Shown: positions 21,544-29,633 of the stretch, piece after piece
Layout: each line of letters starts with the position of its first letter
Position numbering within the stretch: the first letter of the stretch is position 1
Assembly (NCBI RefSeq): GCF_021601625.1
Contig: NZ_BQHR01000007.1
Location: 62,001 to 126,000, forward strand
From: Pseudomonas paraglycinae
GTDB taxonomy: Bacteria; Pseudomonadota; Gammaproteobacteria; Pseudomonadales; Pseudomonadaceae
Reading direction: 5' to 3'
Length of the DNA stretch: 64,000 nucleotides
Made by a program: the position numbers and the translations under genes
Notes under the pieces: model-generated
Seen by the model: only the letters and a program-made list of their open reading frames with translations
The model's database searches: none
What the model was told of the DNA's origin: nothing

Positions 21544-21579
21544 GGTGCGACTATCTCGAGCAAGTCGAATCGTCGCACC
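21544..21579. repeat. REP-like hairpin after the TetR gene
   Basis: GGTGCGAC (21544-21551) and GTCGCACC (21572-21579) form an 8-bp stem enclosing the word CTCGAGCAAGTCGAAT. This differs from the CTGTGGGAGCTGGCTT REP class that surrounds the nearby transposase gene. It may serve as the 3' end of the TetR transcript. Confidence 0.55.
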
Positions 21580-21633
21580 GGGGCCCCCACAGGTTTCTGT
21601 GCTGAATTCAGATTTAGCAAACAACACAAATCC

Positions 21634-21660
21634 CCTGTGGGAGCTGGCTTGCCAGCGATG
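21634..21660 (+). repeat. REP sequence left of the RAYT gene
   Basis: CCTGTGGGAGCTGGCTTGCC with a following AGCGATG tail: a REP unit with an internal GCTGGCTTGCCAGC palindrome. The same unit occurs on the other side of the transposase gene at 22237-22264 (inverted) and 22305-22330 (direct). Confidence 0.85.
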
Positions 21661-21682
21661 AAGGCAACTCGGTTCAAAGTTG

Positions 21683-22141
21683 CTAAAGCCAAACTGCATC
21701 CCACAGCGGATAGTCGCCGATTTTACCCACCAGCCCAGCGCGCAAAGGGTTGGCCACTACATACCGTGCCATTTTCACCAAGTCATCTTCCCGCCTCAAC
21801 GCCCGGTCATGGTAACCCTGCTGCCATAACGGCCCATGTCTGCCACTGTGCAGATTCACCTCTCGCGCAATCAGGGATTTGGTCTCGCGCATCAGTTTGC
21901 GGAGAGAGCAATTTTCCAGCTCGACCAGCCAGTGAAAATGATCGGGCATCACAACCCACGCCAACGATTTCGCCATTCCGTGGTCCTGTGCGCGACGAAG
22001 TTGATGAACAACCAGTCTGCCCAACGCGAAATCGGCAAAGATCGGTTCTCGATCAAGAGTGTTTGAAGTCAGTAAATAGATTTGATTCGGCTCGGCATAG
22101 CGACCGGTTCGCAGCCGATGCGAAGCAGGAAGATCAGGCAA
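21683..22141 (-). CDS. REP-associated tyrosine transposase (RAYT)
   Basis: This 152-residue protein belongs to the Y1 HUH nucleases related to IS200/IS605 TnpA. The metal-binding HUH motif is H68-F69-H70 in VMPDHFHWLVE, and the likely nucleophile is Y127 in MARYVVANPLRAGL. The N-terminus (MPDLPASHRLRTGRY) is typical of pseudomonad RAYTs. The start is TTG at 22141 preceded by AAGGGGC. The gene appears intact and is flanked by REP units, which RAYTs bind and cleave. Such proteins are held as single-copy domesticated transposases rather than mobile elements. Confidence 0.93.
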   Translation of the reverse strand: MPDLPASHRLRTGRYAEPNQIYLLTSNTLDREPIFADFALGRLVVHQLRRAQDHGMAKSLAWVVMPDHFHWLVELENCSLRKLMRETKSLIAREVNLHSGRHGPLWQQGYHDRALRREDDLVKMARYVVANPLRAGLVGKIGDYPLWDAVWL

Positions 22142-22236
22142 TCCGTTGCCCCTTCATGATGAGTTCATCAGAAGGCTAGACCTCAGTGTGCTGTTTGACT
22201 GGGTAAGTCTTTTTTCTTGATGTGTCAGTCAGGCCG

Positions 22237-22264
22237 CCATCGCTGGCAAGCCAGCTCCCACAGG
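22237..22264 (-). repeat. REP sequence right of the RAYT gene (inverted)
   Basis: Inverted copy of the 21634-21660 unit. With the direct copy at 22305-22330 it makes a BIME-type pair of opposed REPs separated by 40 bp. Confidence 0.85.
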
Positions 22265-22304
22265 GTTTGGTGCCGTTCGCAGAGTTTGAATGCAACGCAC
22301 AATG

Positions 22305-22330
22305 TGTGGGAGCTGGCTTGCCAGCGATGA
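22305..22330 (+). repeat. REP sequence, second right-hand copy
   Basis: Same unit as at 21634-21660, in direct orientation, ending just before the stop of the convergent end of the GlcG-like gene. Pairing with 22237-22264 would give a long hairpin in the 3' end of that transcript. Confidence 0.85.
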
Positions 22331-22351
22331 CTTTCGATCAAACGCCGCAAA

Positions 22352-22792
22352 TCACGCAGCCACCCCCGCATCCGCCCGCAGGTCCAGGGCCTCCACGGCC
22401 TTGATTGCCACCTGCTCATCAATATCCGACAGATCGCCGCTGATGCCGATCGCACCCAGCACGTTCCCCGCCTGATCACGAATCAGCACACCACCCGGTG
22501 CCGGCACGACGCTGCCCTGCCCCATGCTGTTAAGTGCGGCGATGAACGCCGGGCGTTGTTGCGCGTCCAGCGCCAGCAGGCGTGAGCCCTTGCCCAAGGC
22601 GATGGCGCCCCAGGCTTTGCCGATGGCGATGTTCGGGCGCAGCAGGCTGGCGCCGTCTTCGCGTTGCAAGGTGACCAGATGGCCGCCGGTATCCAGTACC
22701 GCGATGGTCAGCGGCGCGGCGGAGATGGCCCGCCCTGCATTGATGGCTTCGTTGACCAGCTTGACTGCGACTTTCAAGGTTAAAGCGCTCAT
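22352..22792 (-). CDS. GlcG/HbpS-like heme-binding-family protein (DUF336)
   Basis: This 146-residue protein fits the GlcG/HbpS family: ALTLKVAVKLVNEAI at the N-terminus, IAVLDTGGHLVTLQREDGASLLRPNIAIGKAW in the middle, and PGGVLIRDQAGNVLGAIGISGD. Family members are small proteins linked to glycolate/glyoxylate gene clusters; some bind heme. It is divergent from gcl, and a palindrome copy lies on its side of the shared control region. Its exact role is unknown. No signal peptide is evident. Confidence 0.85.
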   Translation of the reverse strand: MSALTLKVAVKLVNEAINAGRAISAAPLTIAVLDTGGHLVTLQREDGASLLRPNIAIGKAWGAIALGKGSRLLALDAQQRPAFIAALNSMGQGSVVPAPGGVLIRDQAGNVLGAIGISGDLSDIDEQVAIKAVEALDLRADAGVAA

Positions 22793-22885
22793 GGTGCCGT
22801 CCTCATTTTGTTATTGGGAAAGTCGTTGGGCTGCGCTTTTCTGCCGCAGCCCGATGCAACAAATAGAACACAATGAATTATTTTT

Positions 22886-22895
22886 TTGTATACAA
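22886..22895. promoter_or_regulatory. Palindrome TTGTATACAA, copy 1 (candidate GntR-type operator)
   Basis: A perfect 10-bp palindrome in an AT-rich stretch upstream of the GlcG-like gene. Its TGTNNNACA-like core is typical of operators of the FadR/FCD branch of GntR regulators. An identical copy lies at 23024-23033. Confidence 0.6.
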
Positions 22896-23023
22896 TAATT
22901 CTCGAAAAGCGCCTCATGCGACGAAAAGCCACAGCAGAACGGGCTTCCGACGAATGAAACAGGCGCTTGAGAAAATGGATTGACCTGCGCCGTCCGCCGT
23001 GAATACACTCTGCGCAAAGCCAC

Positions 23024-23033
23024 TTGTATACAA
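23024..23033. promoter_or_regulatory. Palindrome TTGTATACAA, copy 2 (candidate GntR-type operator)
   Basis: Identical to copy 1 and 138 bp from it, 27 bp before the gcl start and just upstream of its ribosome binding site (AAAGAGG, 23045-23051). A repressor bound here would block gcl expression. No regulator gene is in the immediate neighbourhood. Confidence 0.62.
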
Positions 23034-23060
23034 TTACAAAACGTAAAGAGGCACAAAACC

Positions 23061-24836
23061 ATGAGCAAAATGAGAGCAATCGAAGCCGCCGTTCTGGTGA
23101 TGCGCCGTGAAGGGGTTGATACCGCTTTTGGCATTCCAGGCGCTGCAATCAATCCGCTGTACTCCGCCCTGCAGAAAGTCGGTGGCATCGATCACGTCCT
23201 CGCTCGCCACGTTGAAGGCGCCTCGCACATGGCCGAGGGCTACACCCGCACCAAGGCCGGCAACATCGGCGTGTGCATCGGTACTTCCGGCCCGGCCGGT
23301 ACCGACATGGTCACCGGTCTGTACAGCGCCTCCGCGGACTCGATCCCGATCCTCTGCATCACCGGGCAAGCCCCCCGCGCCCGTATGCACAAGGAAGACT
23401 TCCAGGCCGTCGACATCACCAGCATCGTCAAGCCGGTGACCAAGTGGGCGACCACCGTTCTGGAGCCGGGCCAGGTGCCTTACGCCTTCCAGAAAGCCTT
23501 CTACGAAATGCGCTCCGGCCGTCCAGGCCCGGTGCTGATCGACCTGCCGTTCGATGTGCAGATGGCTGAAATCGAATTCGACATCGACGCCTACCAGCCA
23601 CTGCCGCTGGCCAAGCCGAGCGCCACACGCGTGCAAGTCGAAAAAGCCCTGGCGATGCTGGACCAGGCCGAACGTCCATTGCTGGTCGCCGGCGGCGGCA
23701 TCATCAACGCCGACGCCAGCGAACTGCTGGTCGAGTTCGCCGAGCTGACCGGCATTCCAGTAATCCCGACCCTGATGGGCTGGGGCACCATTCCTGACGA
23801 TCACCCGCTGATGGTCGGCATGGTCGGTCTGCAGACTTCGCACCGCTACGGCAACGCCACGATGCTGAAATCCGACGTGGTACTGGGCGTCGGCAACCGC
23901 TGGGCCAACCGTCACACCGGTTCGGTCGACGTTTACACCGAAGGCCGCAAGTTCATTCACGTCGACATTGAACCGACCCAGATCGGCCGCGTGTTCACCC
24001 CGGACCTGGGCATCGTTTCCGACGCCGCTGCCGCGCTGACCGTGTTCATCGAAGTCGCCCGTGAATGGCAAGCCGCCGGCAAACTGAAGAACCGCTCTGC
24101 CTGGCTGCAGGATTGCCAGCAGCGCAAAGCCAGCCTGCACCGCAAGACCCATTTCGACAACGTGCCGGTCAAGCCGCAGCGCGTTTACGAAGAAATGAAC
24201 CAAGTGTTCGGCAAGGACACTTGCTACGTCAGCACCATCGGTCTGTCGCAGATTGCCGGCGCGCAGTTCCTGCACGTCTACAAGCCGCGTCACTGGATCA
24301 ACTGCGGCCAGGCCGGCCCGTTGGGCTGGACCATTCCGGCAGCGCTGGGCGTGGTGAAGGCCGATCCGAACCGTAAAGTCGTGGCCCTGTCGGGGGACTA
24401 TGACTTCCAGTTCATGATCGAAGAGCTGGCGGTCGGCGCTCAGTTCAAACTGCCGTACATCCACGTCGTGGTGAACAACTCGTACCTGGGGCTGATCCGT
24501 CAGGCCCAGAGAGGGTTCGATATGGACTACTGCGTGCAGCTGTCCTTCGATAACCTGAACGCGCCGGAACTCAACGGTTATGGTGTCGACCACGTCGCAG
24601 TCGCCGAAGGCCTGGGCTGTAAAGCGCTGCGTGTGTTCGAACCGGCTGACATCGCCCCTGCCCTGCGCAAGGCCGAAGAGCTGATCGAAGAGTTCAAGGT
24701 GCCGGTGATCGTCGAGATCATTCTGGAGCGTGTGACCAACATCTCCATGGGGACCGAGATCAACGCCGTCAACGAATTCGAAGACCTGGCGCTGGTCGGC
24801 AACGATGCGCCTACGGCGATTTCGTTGCTCGACTGA
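23061..24836 (+). CDS. gcl: Glyoxylate carboligase (tartronate-semialdehyde synthase)
   Basis: This 591-residue ThDP enzyme condenses two glyoxylates to tartronate semialdehyde plus CO2. The N-terminal domain has V51 in [15 protein letters not shown] where other ThDP enzymes carry a catalytic Glu; this valine is a known hallmark of Gcl. The C-terminal ThDP site is visible as the [17 protein letters not shown] segment and [12 protein letters not shown]. Start ATG 23061 ([13 protein letters not shown]) is chosen over an upstream in-frame codon because it has the ribosome binding site and the family N-terminus. It is first in the gcl-hyi-glxR-ttuD-pykF cluster. Confidence 0.97.
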   Translation: MSKMRAIEAAVLVMRREGVDTAFGIPGAAINPLYSALQKVGGIDHVLARHVEGASHMAEGYTRTKAGNIGVCIGTSGPAGTDMVTGLYSASADSIPILCITGQAPRARMHKEDFQAVDITSIVKPVTKWATTVLEPGQVPYAFQKAFYEMRSGRPGPVLIDLPFDVQMAEIEFDIDAYQPLPLAKPSATRVQVEKALAMLDQAERPLLVAGGGIINADASELLVEFAELTGIPVIPTLMGWGTIPDDHPLMVGMVGLQTSHRYGNATMLKSDVVLGVGNRWANRHTGSVDVYTEGRKFIHVDIEPTQIGRVFTPDLGIVSDAAAALTVFIEVAREWQAAGKLKNRSAWLQDCQQRKASLHRKTHFDNVPVKPQRVYEEMNQVFGKDTCYVSTIGLSQIAGAQFLHVYKPRHWINCGQAGPLGWTIPAALGVVKADPNRKVVALSGDYDFQFMIEELAVGAQFKLPYIHVVVNNSYLGLIRQAQRGFDMDYCVQLSFDNLNAPELNGYGVDHVAVAEGLGCKALRVFEPADIAPALRKAEELIEEFKVPVIVEIILERVTNISMGTEINAVNEFEDLALVGNDAPTAISLLD

Positions 24837-24848
24837 ACGTAACCGGCT

Positions 24849-24869
24849 CCCTCTCCCTCCGGGAGAGGG
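24849..24869. repeat. Short palindrome between gcl and hyi
   Basis: CCCTCTCCC and GGGAGAGGG flank a 3-bp centre, 13 bp after the gcl stop. The unit resembles those in the spacer of the 11204-12043 element. It would fold in the operon transcript and could tune hyi level. Confidence 0.7.
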
Positions 24870-24924
24870 GACTTGATCGCGTTCAGTCTGACCAACCGTG
24901 TCAAAACTGTTTTAGGAGACCACC

Positions 24925-25707
24925 ATGCCGCGTTTCGCAGCCAACCTGTCCATGCTGTTCACCGAACAGGATTTCCTTGCCCGTTTCGACGCCGCCGCCA
25001 AGGCTGGCTTCAGCGGTGTCGAGTACCTGTTCCCGTACGATTTCAGCTCTGCCGAAATAAAGGCCAAACTCGACGCCAACGGTCTGACCCAAGTGCTGTT
25101 CAACCTGCCGGCCGGTGACTGGGCCAAGGGCGAGCGCGGTATCGCGTGCCTGCCGGACCGGGTCGAAGAGTTCCGCGCCGGGGTCGATCTGGCCATCGCT
25201 TACGCACAGGTTCTGGGCAACACCCAGGTCAACTGCCTGGCCGGTATCCGTCCGCAGGGCGTGGACGATGCCACTGTTGAAAAGACCTTCGTCGCCAACC
25301 TCAAGTACGCCGCCGACAAGCTGCAAGCCGTCGGCATCAAACTGGTGATGGAAGCGATCAACACCCGCGACATCCCGGGCTTCTACCTGAACAACACGGC
25401 GCAGGCCCTGTCGATTCGCGAGCAGGTCGGCAGCGCCAACCTGTTCCTGCAATACGACATCTATCACATGCAAATCATGGAAGGCGATCTGGCCCGCACC
25501 CTGCAATCGCACCTGGCCGAGATCAACCATGTGCAGCTGGCCGACAACCCGGGCCGCAACGAGCCGGGCACCGGCGAGATCAACTACCGCTTCCTGTTCG
25601 AACACCTCGATCGCATCGGTTATCAGGGCTGGGTCGGCTGCGAGTACAAACCGCTGACCACCACTGAAGCGGGCCTCGGCTGGCTGAAGAGCCACAACGC
25701 GATCTGA
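24925..25707 (+). CDS. hyi: Hydroxypyruvate isomerase
   Basis: This 260-residue TIM-barrel protein interconverts tartronate semialdehyde and hydroxypyruvate. The N-terminus PRFAANLSMLFTEQDFLARF and the GFSGVEYLFPYDF segment are typical of Hyi; metal or acid-base residues are likely in VMEAINTRDIPGFYL, YDIYHMQIMEGD and the GCEYKP end. AGGAGACC precedes the ATG. It is second in the gcl cluster. Confidence 0.95.
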   Translation: MPRFAANLSMLFTEQDFLARFDAAAKAGFSGVEYLFPYDFSSAEIKAKLDANGLTQVLFNLPAGDWAKGERGIACLPDRVEEFRAGVDLAIAYAQVLGNTQVNCLAGIRPQGVDDATVEKTFVANLKYAADKLQAVGIKLVMEAINTRDIPGFYLNNTAQALSIREQVGSANLFLQYDIYHMQIMEGDLARTLQSHLAEINHVQLADNPGRNEPGTGEINYRFLFEHLDRIGYQGWVGCEYKPLTTTEAGLGWLKSHNAI

Positions 25708-25749
25708 CCCCTATTTGCTTGAGCAAGACAAAAACAAGAGGATTTTCTC

Positions 25750-26643
25750 ATGGCTAAAATCGGATTCATCGGCACCGGCATCATGGGCCACCCAATGGCG
25801 GCGAACCTGCAGAAAGCCGGTCACAGCCTGTTCCTGTCGGCGCACCACGACGCCGCCCCTGCCGACCTGGTCGCCGCTGGCGCCGTCGCTCTGGCCAACC
25901 CGCGTGACGTGGCTCAAGAAGCCGAATTCATCATCGTCATGGTGCCGGATACCCCGCAGGTCGAAGACGTGCTGTTCCGCGCCGACGGCGTCGCGGCCGG
26001 CATCGGCAAAGGCAAGGTCGTGATCGACATGAGCTCGATCTCGCCGACCGCCACCAAGGCTTTCGCTGCGAAGATCAACGAGAAAGGCGCGCAATACCTC
26101 GACGCCCCGGTGTCCGGTGGTGAAGTCGGTGCCAAAGCCGCGACCCTGAGCATCATGGTCGGTGGCGATGCCGATGCCTTCGAACGCGCACTGCCGCTGT
26201 TCCAGGCCATGGGCAAGAACATCACCCTGGTCGGTGGCAATGGCGACGGTCAGACCGCCAAGGTGGCGAACCAGATCATCGTTGCCCTGAACATTCAGGC
26301 TGTCGCCGAAGCCCTGCTGTTCGCTTCGAAAAACGGTGCCGATCCGGCCAAGGTGCGTGAAGCGCTGATGGGCGGTTTCGCCTCCTCGAAGATCCTCGAA
26401 GTGCACGGCGAGCGCATGATCAAGGGCACCTTCGATCCGGGCTTCCGCATCAGCCTGCACCAGAAGGACCTGAACCTGGCCCTGCAAGGCGCCAAGGAGC
26501 TGAACATCAACCTGCCGAACACCGCCAACGCCCAGCAAGTGTTCAGCACCTGCGCGGCCATCGGTGGCAGCAACTGGGACCACTCGGCGCTGATCAAGGG
26601 CCTGGAACACATGGCCAACTTCTCGATTCGCGACAAGAAGTAA
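25750..26643 (+). CDS. glxR: Tartronate semialdehyde reductase (2-hydroxy-3-oxopropionate reductase)
   Basis: This 297-residue beta-hydroxyacid dehydrogenase reduces tartronate semialdehyde to D-glycerate with NAD(P)H. The Rossmann motif GFIGTGIMGHPMA is at residues 5-17, the substrate-binding DAPVSGGEVGAKAATL segment follows, and the catalytic lysine lies in GDGQTAKVANQI. Full family length. It is third in the gcl cluster, 42 bp after hyi. Confidence 0.95.
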   Translation: MAKIGFIGTGIMGHPMAANLQKAGHSLFLSAHHDAAPADLVAAGAVALANPRDVAQEAEFIIVMVPDTPQVEDVLFRADGVAAGIGKGKVVIDMSSISPTATKAFAAKINEKGAQYLDAPVSGGEVGAKAATLSIMVGGDADAFERALPLFQAMGKNITLVGGNGDGQTAKVANQIIVALNIQAVAEALLFASKNGADPAKVREALMGGFASSKILEVHGERMIKGTFDPGFRISLHQKDLNLALQGAKELNINLPNTANAQQVFSTCAAIGGSNWDHSALIKGLEHMANFSIRDKK

Positions 26644-26666
26644 GCCCTGCCCCAACCTGCATCAAA

Positions 26667-26757
26667 CCTGTGGGAGCCAGCCTGCTGGCGATGAAATCGA
26701 CGCGGAGTGTCTGCCAGACCTCAGCGCCTGAATCGCTAGCAGGCTAGCTCCCACAGG
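26667..26757. repeat. BIME-type REP pair between glxR and ttuD
   Basis: CCTGTGGGAGCCAGCCTGCT (26667 onward) and its inverted partner ending AGCTCCCACAGG (to 26757) are two opposed REPs about 40 bp apart. The arms include GCCAGC/GCTGGC-type inner palindromes that differ from the RAYT-flanking copies by several bases. It lies inside an operon, so it must be transcribed through. Confidence 0.85.
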
Positions 26758-26802
26758 GTTCCGAGTTGCCCTTTCGAATAACAAGAATTCCGGGAGCCCG
26801 CC

Positions 26803-28077
26803 ATGTCGGTCGATCCGCAACAACTGCTGCGCGAGCTGTTTGCCACAGCCATCGACGCGGCCCATCCGAACCAGGTCCTCGAAGCGCATCTGCCGGCCGA
26901 TCGCACAGGTCGCGTGATCGTCATCGGCGCCGGCAAGGCTGCCGCTGCCATGGCGCAAGTGGTCGAGCGCTGCTGGGAAGGTGAAGTCTCGGGCCTTGTG
27001 GTGACCCGCTACGGTCACGGCGCCCCGTGCGAAAAAATCGAAGTGGTCGAAGCCGCGCACCCGGTACCGGACGCTGCCGGTCTGGCCGTGGCCAAACGCG
27101 TGCTGGAACTGGTCAGCAACCTGACCGAAGCCGACCGCGTGATCTTCCTGTTGTCCGGCGGCGGCTCTGCCCTGCTGGCGTTGCCGGCCGAAGGCATCAC
27201 CCTGGCCGACAAACAATCGATCAACAAAGCCCTGCTCAAATCCGGCGCGACCATCGGCGAGATGAACTGCGTGCGCAAACACCTCTCGGCGATCAAGGGC
27301 GGACGTCTGGGCAAGGCCTGCTGGCCGGCGACTGTTTATACCTACGCGATTTCCGATGTACCGGGCGACCTCGCCACAGTCATCGCCTCCGGTCCGACCG
27401 TGGCCGACCCGAGCACCAGTGCCGAAGCGCTGGCGATCATCAAGCGCTACGGCATCGAGATTCCGGCCTCCGTGCGCACCTGGCTGCAGAGCCCGGAATC
27501 GGAAACCGTCAAACCCGGTGATCCGAGCCTGGCCCGCAGTCACTTCCAGTTGATCGCCCGCCCTCAGCAATCGCTGGATGCCGCGGCAGTGAAATGCCGT
27601 CAGGCCGGTTTCAGCACGCTGATCCTCGGCGACCTGGAAGGCGAATCCCGCGAAGTGGCGAAAGTCCACGCCGGCATCGCGCGCCAGATCATTCATCACG
27701 GCCAGCCGCTGGCAGCGCCGTGCGTGATTCTCTCCGGCGGTGAAACCACGGTGACCGTGCGCGGCAATGGCCGTGGCGGCCGCAACGCCGAATTCCTCCT
27801 CAGCCTCACCGACAGCCTCAAGGGCCAGCCCGGCGTTTATGCGCTGGCCGGTGACACCGACGGCATCGACGGCTCGGAAGACAACGCCGGCGCGATCATG
27901 ACCCCGGACAGCTACGCCCGCGCCGCCGCCCTGGGCCTGAGCGCCAGCGACGAGCTGGATAACAACAACGGCTACGGCTACTTCGAGGCGCTCGATGCGC
28001 TGATCGTCACCGAGCCGACCCGCACCAACGTCAACGACTTCCGCGCCATCCTGATCCTCGAGAGCTCTAAATCATGA
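26803..28077 (+). CDS. ttuD: Glycerate 2-kinase, MOFRL family (TtuD/GckA)
   Basis: This 424-residue protein has the glycerate kinase type 2 layout: N-terminal DUF4147 domain with GAGKAAAAMAQVVE, HPVPD and LSGGGSALL motifs, then the C-terminal MOFRL domain with GGRNAEFLLS and AGDTDGIDGSEDNAGA. It phosphorylates D-glycerate to 2-phosphoglycerate, finishing the route from glyoxylate. Many annotations call it hydroxypyruvate reductase TtuD; the domain pattern favours the kinase. The stop overlaps pykF by 4 bp. Confidence 0.9.
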   Translation: MSVDPQQLLRELFATAIDAAHPNQVLEAHLPADRTGRVIVIGAGKAAAAMAQVVERCWEGEVSGLVVTRYGHGAPCEKIEVVEAAHPVPDAAGLAVAKRVLELVSNLTEADRVIFLLSGGGSALLALPAEGITLADKQSINKALLKSGATIGEMNCVRKHLSAIKGGRLGKACWPATVYTYAISDVPGDLATVIASGPTVADPSTSAEALAIIKRYGIEIPASVRTWLQSPESETVKPGDPSLARSHFQLIARPQQSLDAAAVKCRQAGFSTLILGDLEGESREVAKVHAGIARQIIHHGQPLAAPCVILSGGETTVTVRGNGRGGRNAEFLLSLTDSLKGQPGVYALAGDTDGIDGSEDNAGAIMTPDSYARAAALGLSASDELDNNNGYGYFEALDALIVTEPTRTNVNDFRAILILESSKS

Positions 28078-29489
28078 CGCCTGATAAAAAGGTCAAAATC
28101 CTCGCCACCCTCGGGCCTGCCGTCGACGGCATCGAAGACATCCGCGAGCTGGTCGAGGCCGGGGTCAATATCTTCCGCCTCAACTTCAGCCACGGCGATC
28201 ACGCCGACCACGCCAAGCGCTATCAGTGGATCCGCGAAGTCGAGCGCCAGCTCAACTACCCGCTCGGGATCCTGATGGACCTGCAAGGGCCGAAACTGCG
28301 GGTCGGCAAGTTCGCTGACGGCAAGGTTCAGTTGCATCGCGGTCAGGCCTTCCGCCTCGATCTGGACGCAACACCGGGCGACGAACGCCGGGTTAACCTG
28401 CCGCATCCGGAGATCATCGCCGCGCTGGAAGCCGGGATGGATCTGCTGCTCGATGACGGCAAACTGCGTCTGCGCGTCGTCACCAAATACTCCGACGCGA
28501 TCGACACCACCGTGCTCAACGGCGGCGAACTGTCGGACCGCAAAGGCGTGAACGTGCCGCAAGCGGTGCTCGACCTGAGCCCGTTGACCACCAAGGATCG
28601 TCGCGACCTGAGCTTCGGTCTGGAGCTGGGTGTGGACTGGGTCGCGCTGTCGTTCGTGCAGCGCCCGCAAGACATCATCGAGGCCCGCGAACTGATCGGC
28701 GACAAGGCGTTCCTGATGGCGAAAATCGAGAAGCCGTCGGCCGTCGAGCAACTGCGCGAGATCGCCGAACTGAGCGACGCGATCATGGTGGCTCGCGGCG
28801 ACCTGGGCGTGGAAGTGCCGGCCGAGAGCGTGCCGCAGATCCAGAAAAACATCATCACCACGTGCCGCCAGCTCGGCAAACCGGTGGTGGTGGCGACGCA
28901 GATGCTCGAGTCGATGCGCTTCTCGCCGGCGCCGACCCGCGCTGAAGTCACCGACGTCGCCAACGCCGTAGCCGAAGGCGCCGATGCGGTGATGCTGTCG
29001 GCCGAAACCGCATCCGGCGAGTATCCGCTGGAAGCCGTGCAGATGATGAGCAAGATCATCCGCCAGGTGGAAAACGGTCCGGACTACCAGACCCAACTCG
29101 ACGTCAGCCGGCCGAAAGCCGAAGCGACCGTGTCCGATGCAATCAGCTGCGCGATCCGCCGGATCAGCAACGTGCTGCCGGTGGCGGTGCTGGTCAATTA
29201 CAGCGAGTCCGGCGCATCGAGTCTGCGTGCAGCGCGGGAGCGGCCGAAAGCGCCGATCCTCAACCTGACGCCGAACCTGCAGACCGCCCGCCGGTTGAGC
29301 GTGGCGTGGGGCATTCATTCGGTGGTCAATGATCGCCTGCGTCAGGTGGATGAGGTGTGCTCGACCGCGCTGGAAATCGCTCAGGCTCAAGGAATGGCCG
29401 AGCGTGGCGATACGTTGCTGATCACCGCGGGTGTGCCGTTCGGGCAGCCGGGGTCGACCAATTCGCTGCGGATCGAAACATTGATTTAA
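28074..29489 (+). CDS. pykF: Pyruvate kinase
   Basis: This 471-residue enzyme converts phosphoenolpyruvate and ADP to pyruvate and ATP. Visible family motifs are KILATLGPA at the start, FRLNFSHG, LMDLQGPKLRVG, the signature MAKIEKPSAVEQLREI with the catalytic lysine, MVARGDLGVE, and VATQMLESM. It is fused by a 4-bp ATGA overlap to ttuD, so 2-phosphoglycerate made by the operon is carried on, through enolase encoded elsewhere, to pyruvate. A second pyruvate kinase gene is expected elsewhere in the genome. Confidence 0.96.
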   Translation: MTPDKKVKILATLGPAVDGIEDIRELVEAGVNIFRLNFSHGDHADHAKRYQWIREVERQLNYPLGILMDLQGPKLRVGKFADGKVQLHRGQAFRLDLDATPGDERRVNLPHPEIIAALEAGMDLLLDDGKLRLRVVTKYSDAIDTTVLNGGELSDRKGVNVPQAVLDLSPLTTKDRRDLSFGLELGVDWVALSFVQRPQDIIEARELIGDKAFLMAKIEKPSAVEQLREIAELSDAIMVARGDLGVEVPAESVPQIQKNIITTCRQLGKPVVVATQMLESMRFSPAPTRAEVTDVANAVAEGADAVMLSAETASGEYPLEAVQMMSKIIRQVENGPDYQTQLDVSRPKAEATVSDAISCAIRRISNVLPVAVLVNYSESGASSLRAARERPKAPILNLTPNLQTARRLSVAWGIHSVVNDRLRQVDEVCSTALEIAQAQGMAERGDTLLITAGVPFGQPGSTNSLRIETLI

Positions 29490-29495
29490 GCAACA

Positions 29496-29524
29496 CCTGT
29501 GTGGCGAGGGAGCGTGCTCCCGCC
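29496..29524 (+). repeat. REP-like half unit after pykF
   Basis: TGTGGCGAGGGAGCGTGCTC continues into CCGCC and contains the GGGAGC/GCTCCC palindrome. A partial inverted partner GAGCTCCTCGCCACCG ends near 29586. The class differs from the CTGTGGGAGC type elsewhere in the window. Confidence 0.6.
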
Positions 29525-29633
29525 GCCCGGCATGACGGTTTCCACAAGAGACACCGCATTCACCGGGCACGAGCTCCTCGCCACCGCTTCAAGCAAGACC
29601 TTTTGATTTTCCCACTGCCCAGATTCTCCAGAC

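Noticed and set aside
21637-22179. Plus-strand open frame over the RAYT gene
   Set aside because: Antisense to a gene with clear HUH and Tyr motifs.
21634-22330. REP copies considered as CRISPR repeats or IS ends
   Set aside because: Repeats are few, palindromic and of mixed orientation; the nearby protein is a RAYT, not an IS transposase with terminal ends.
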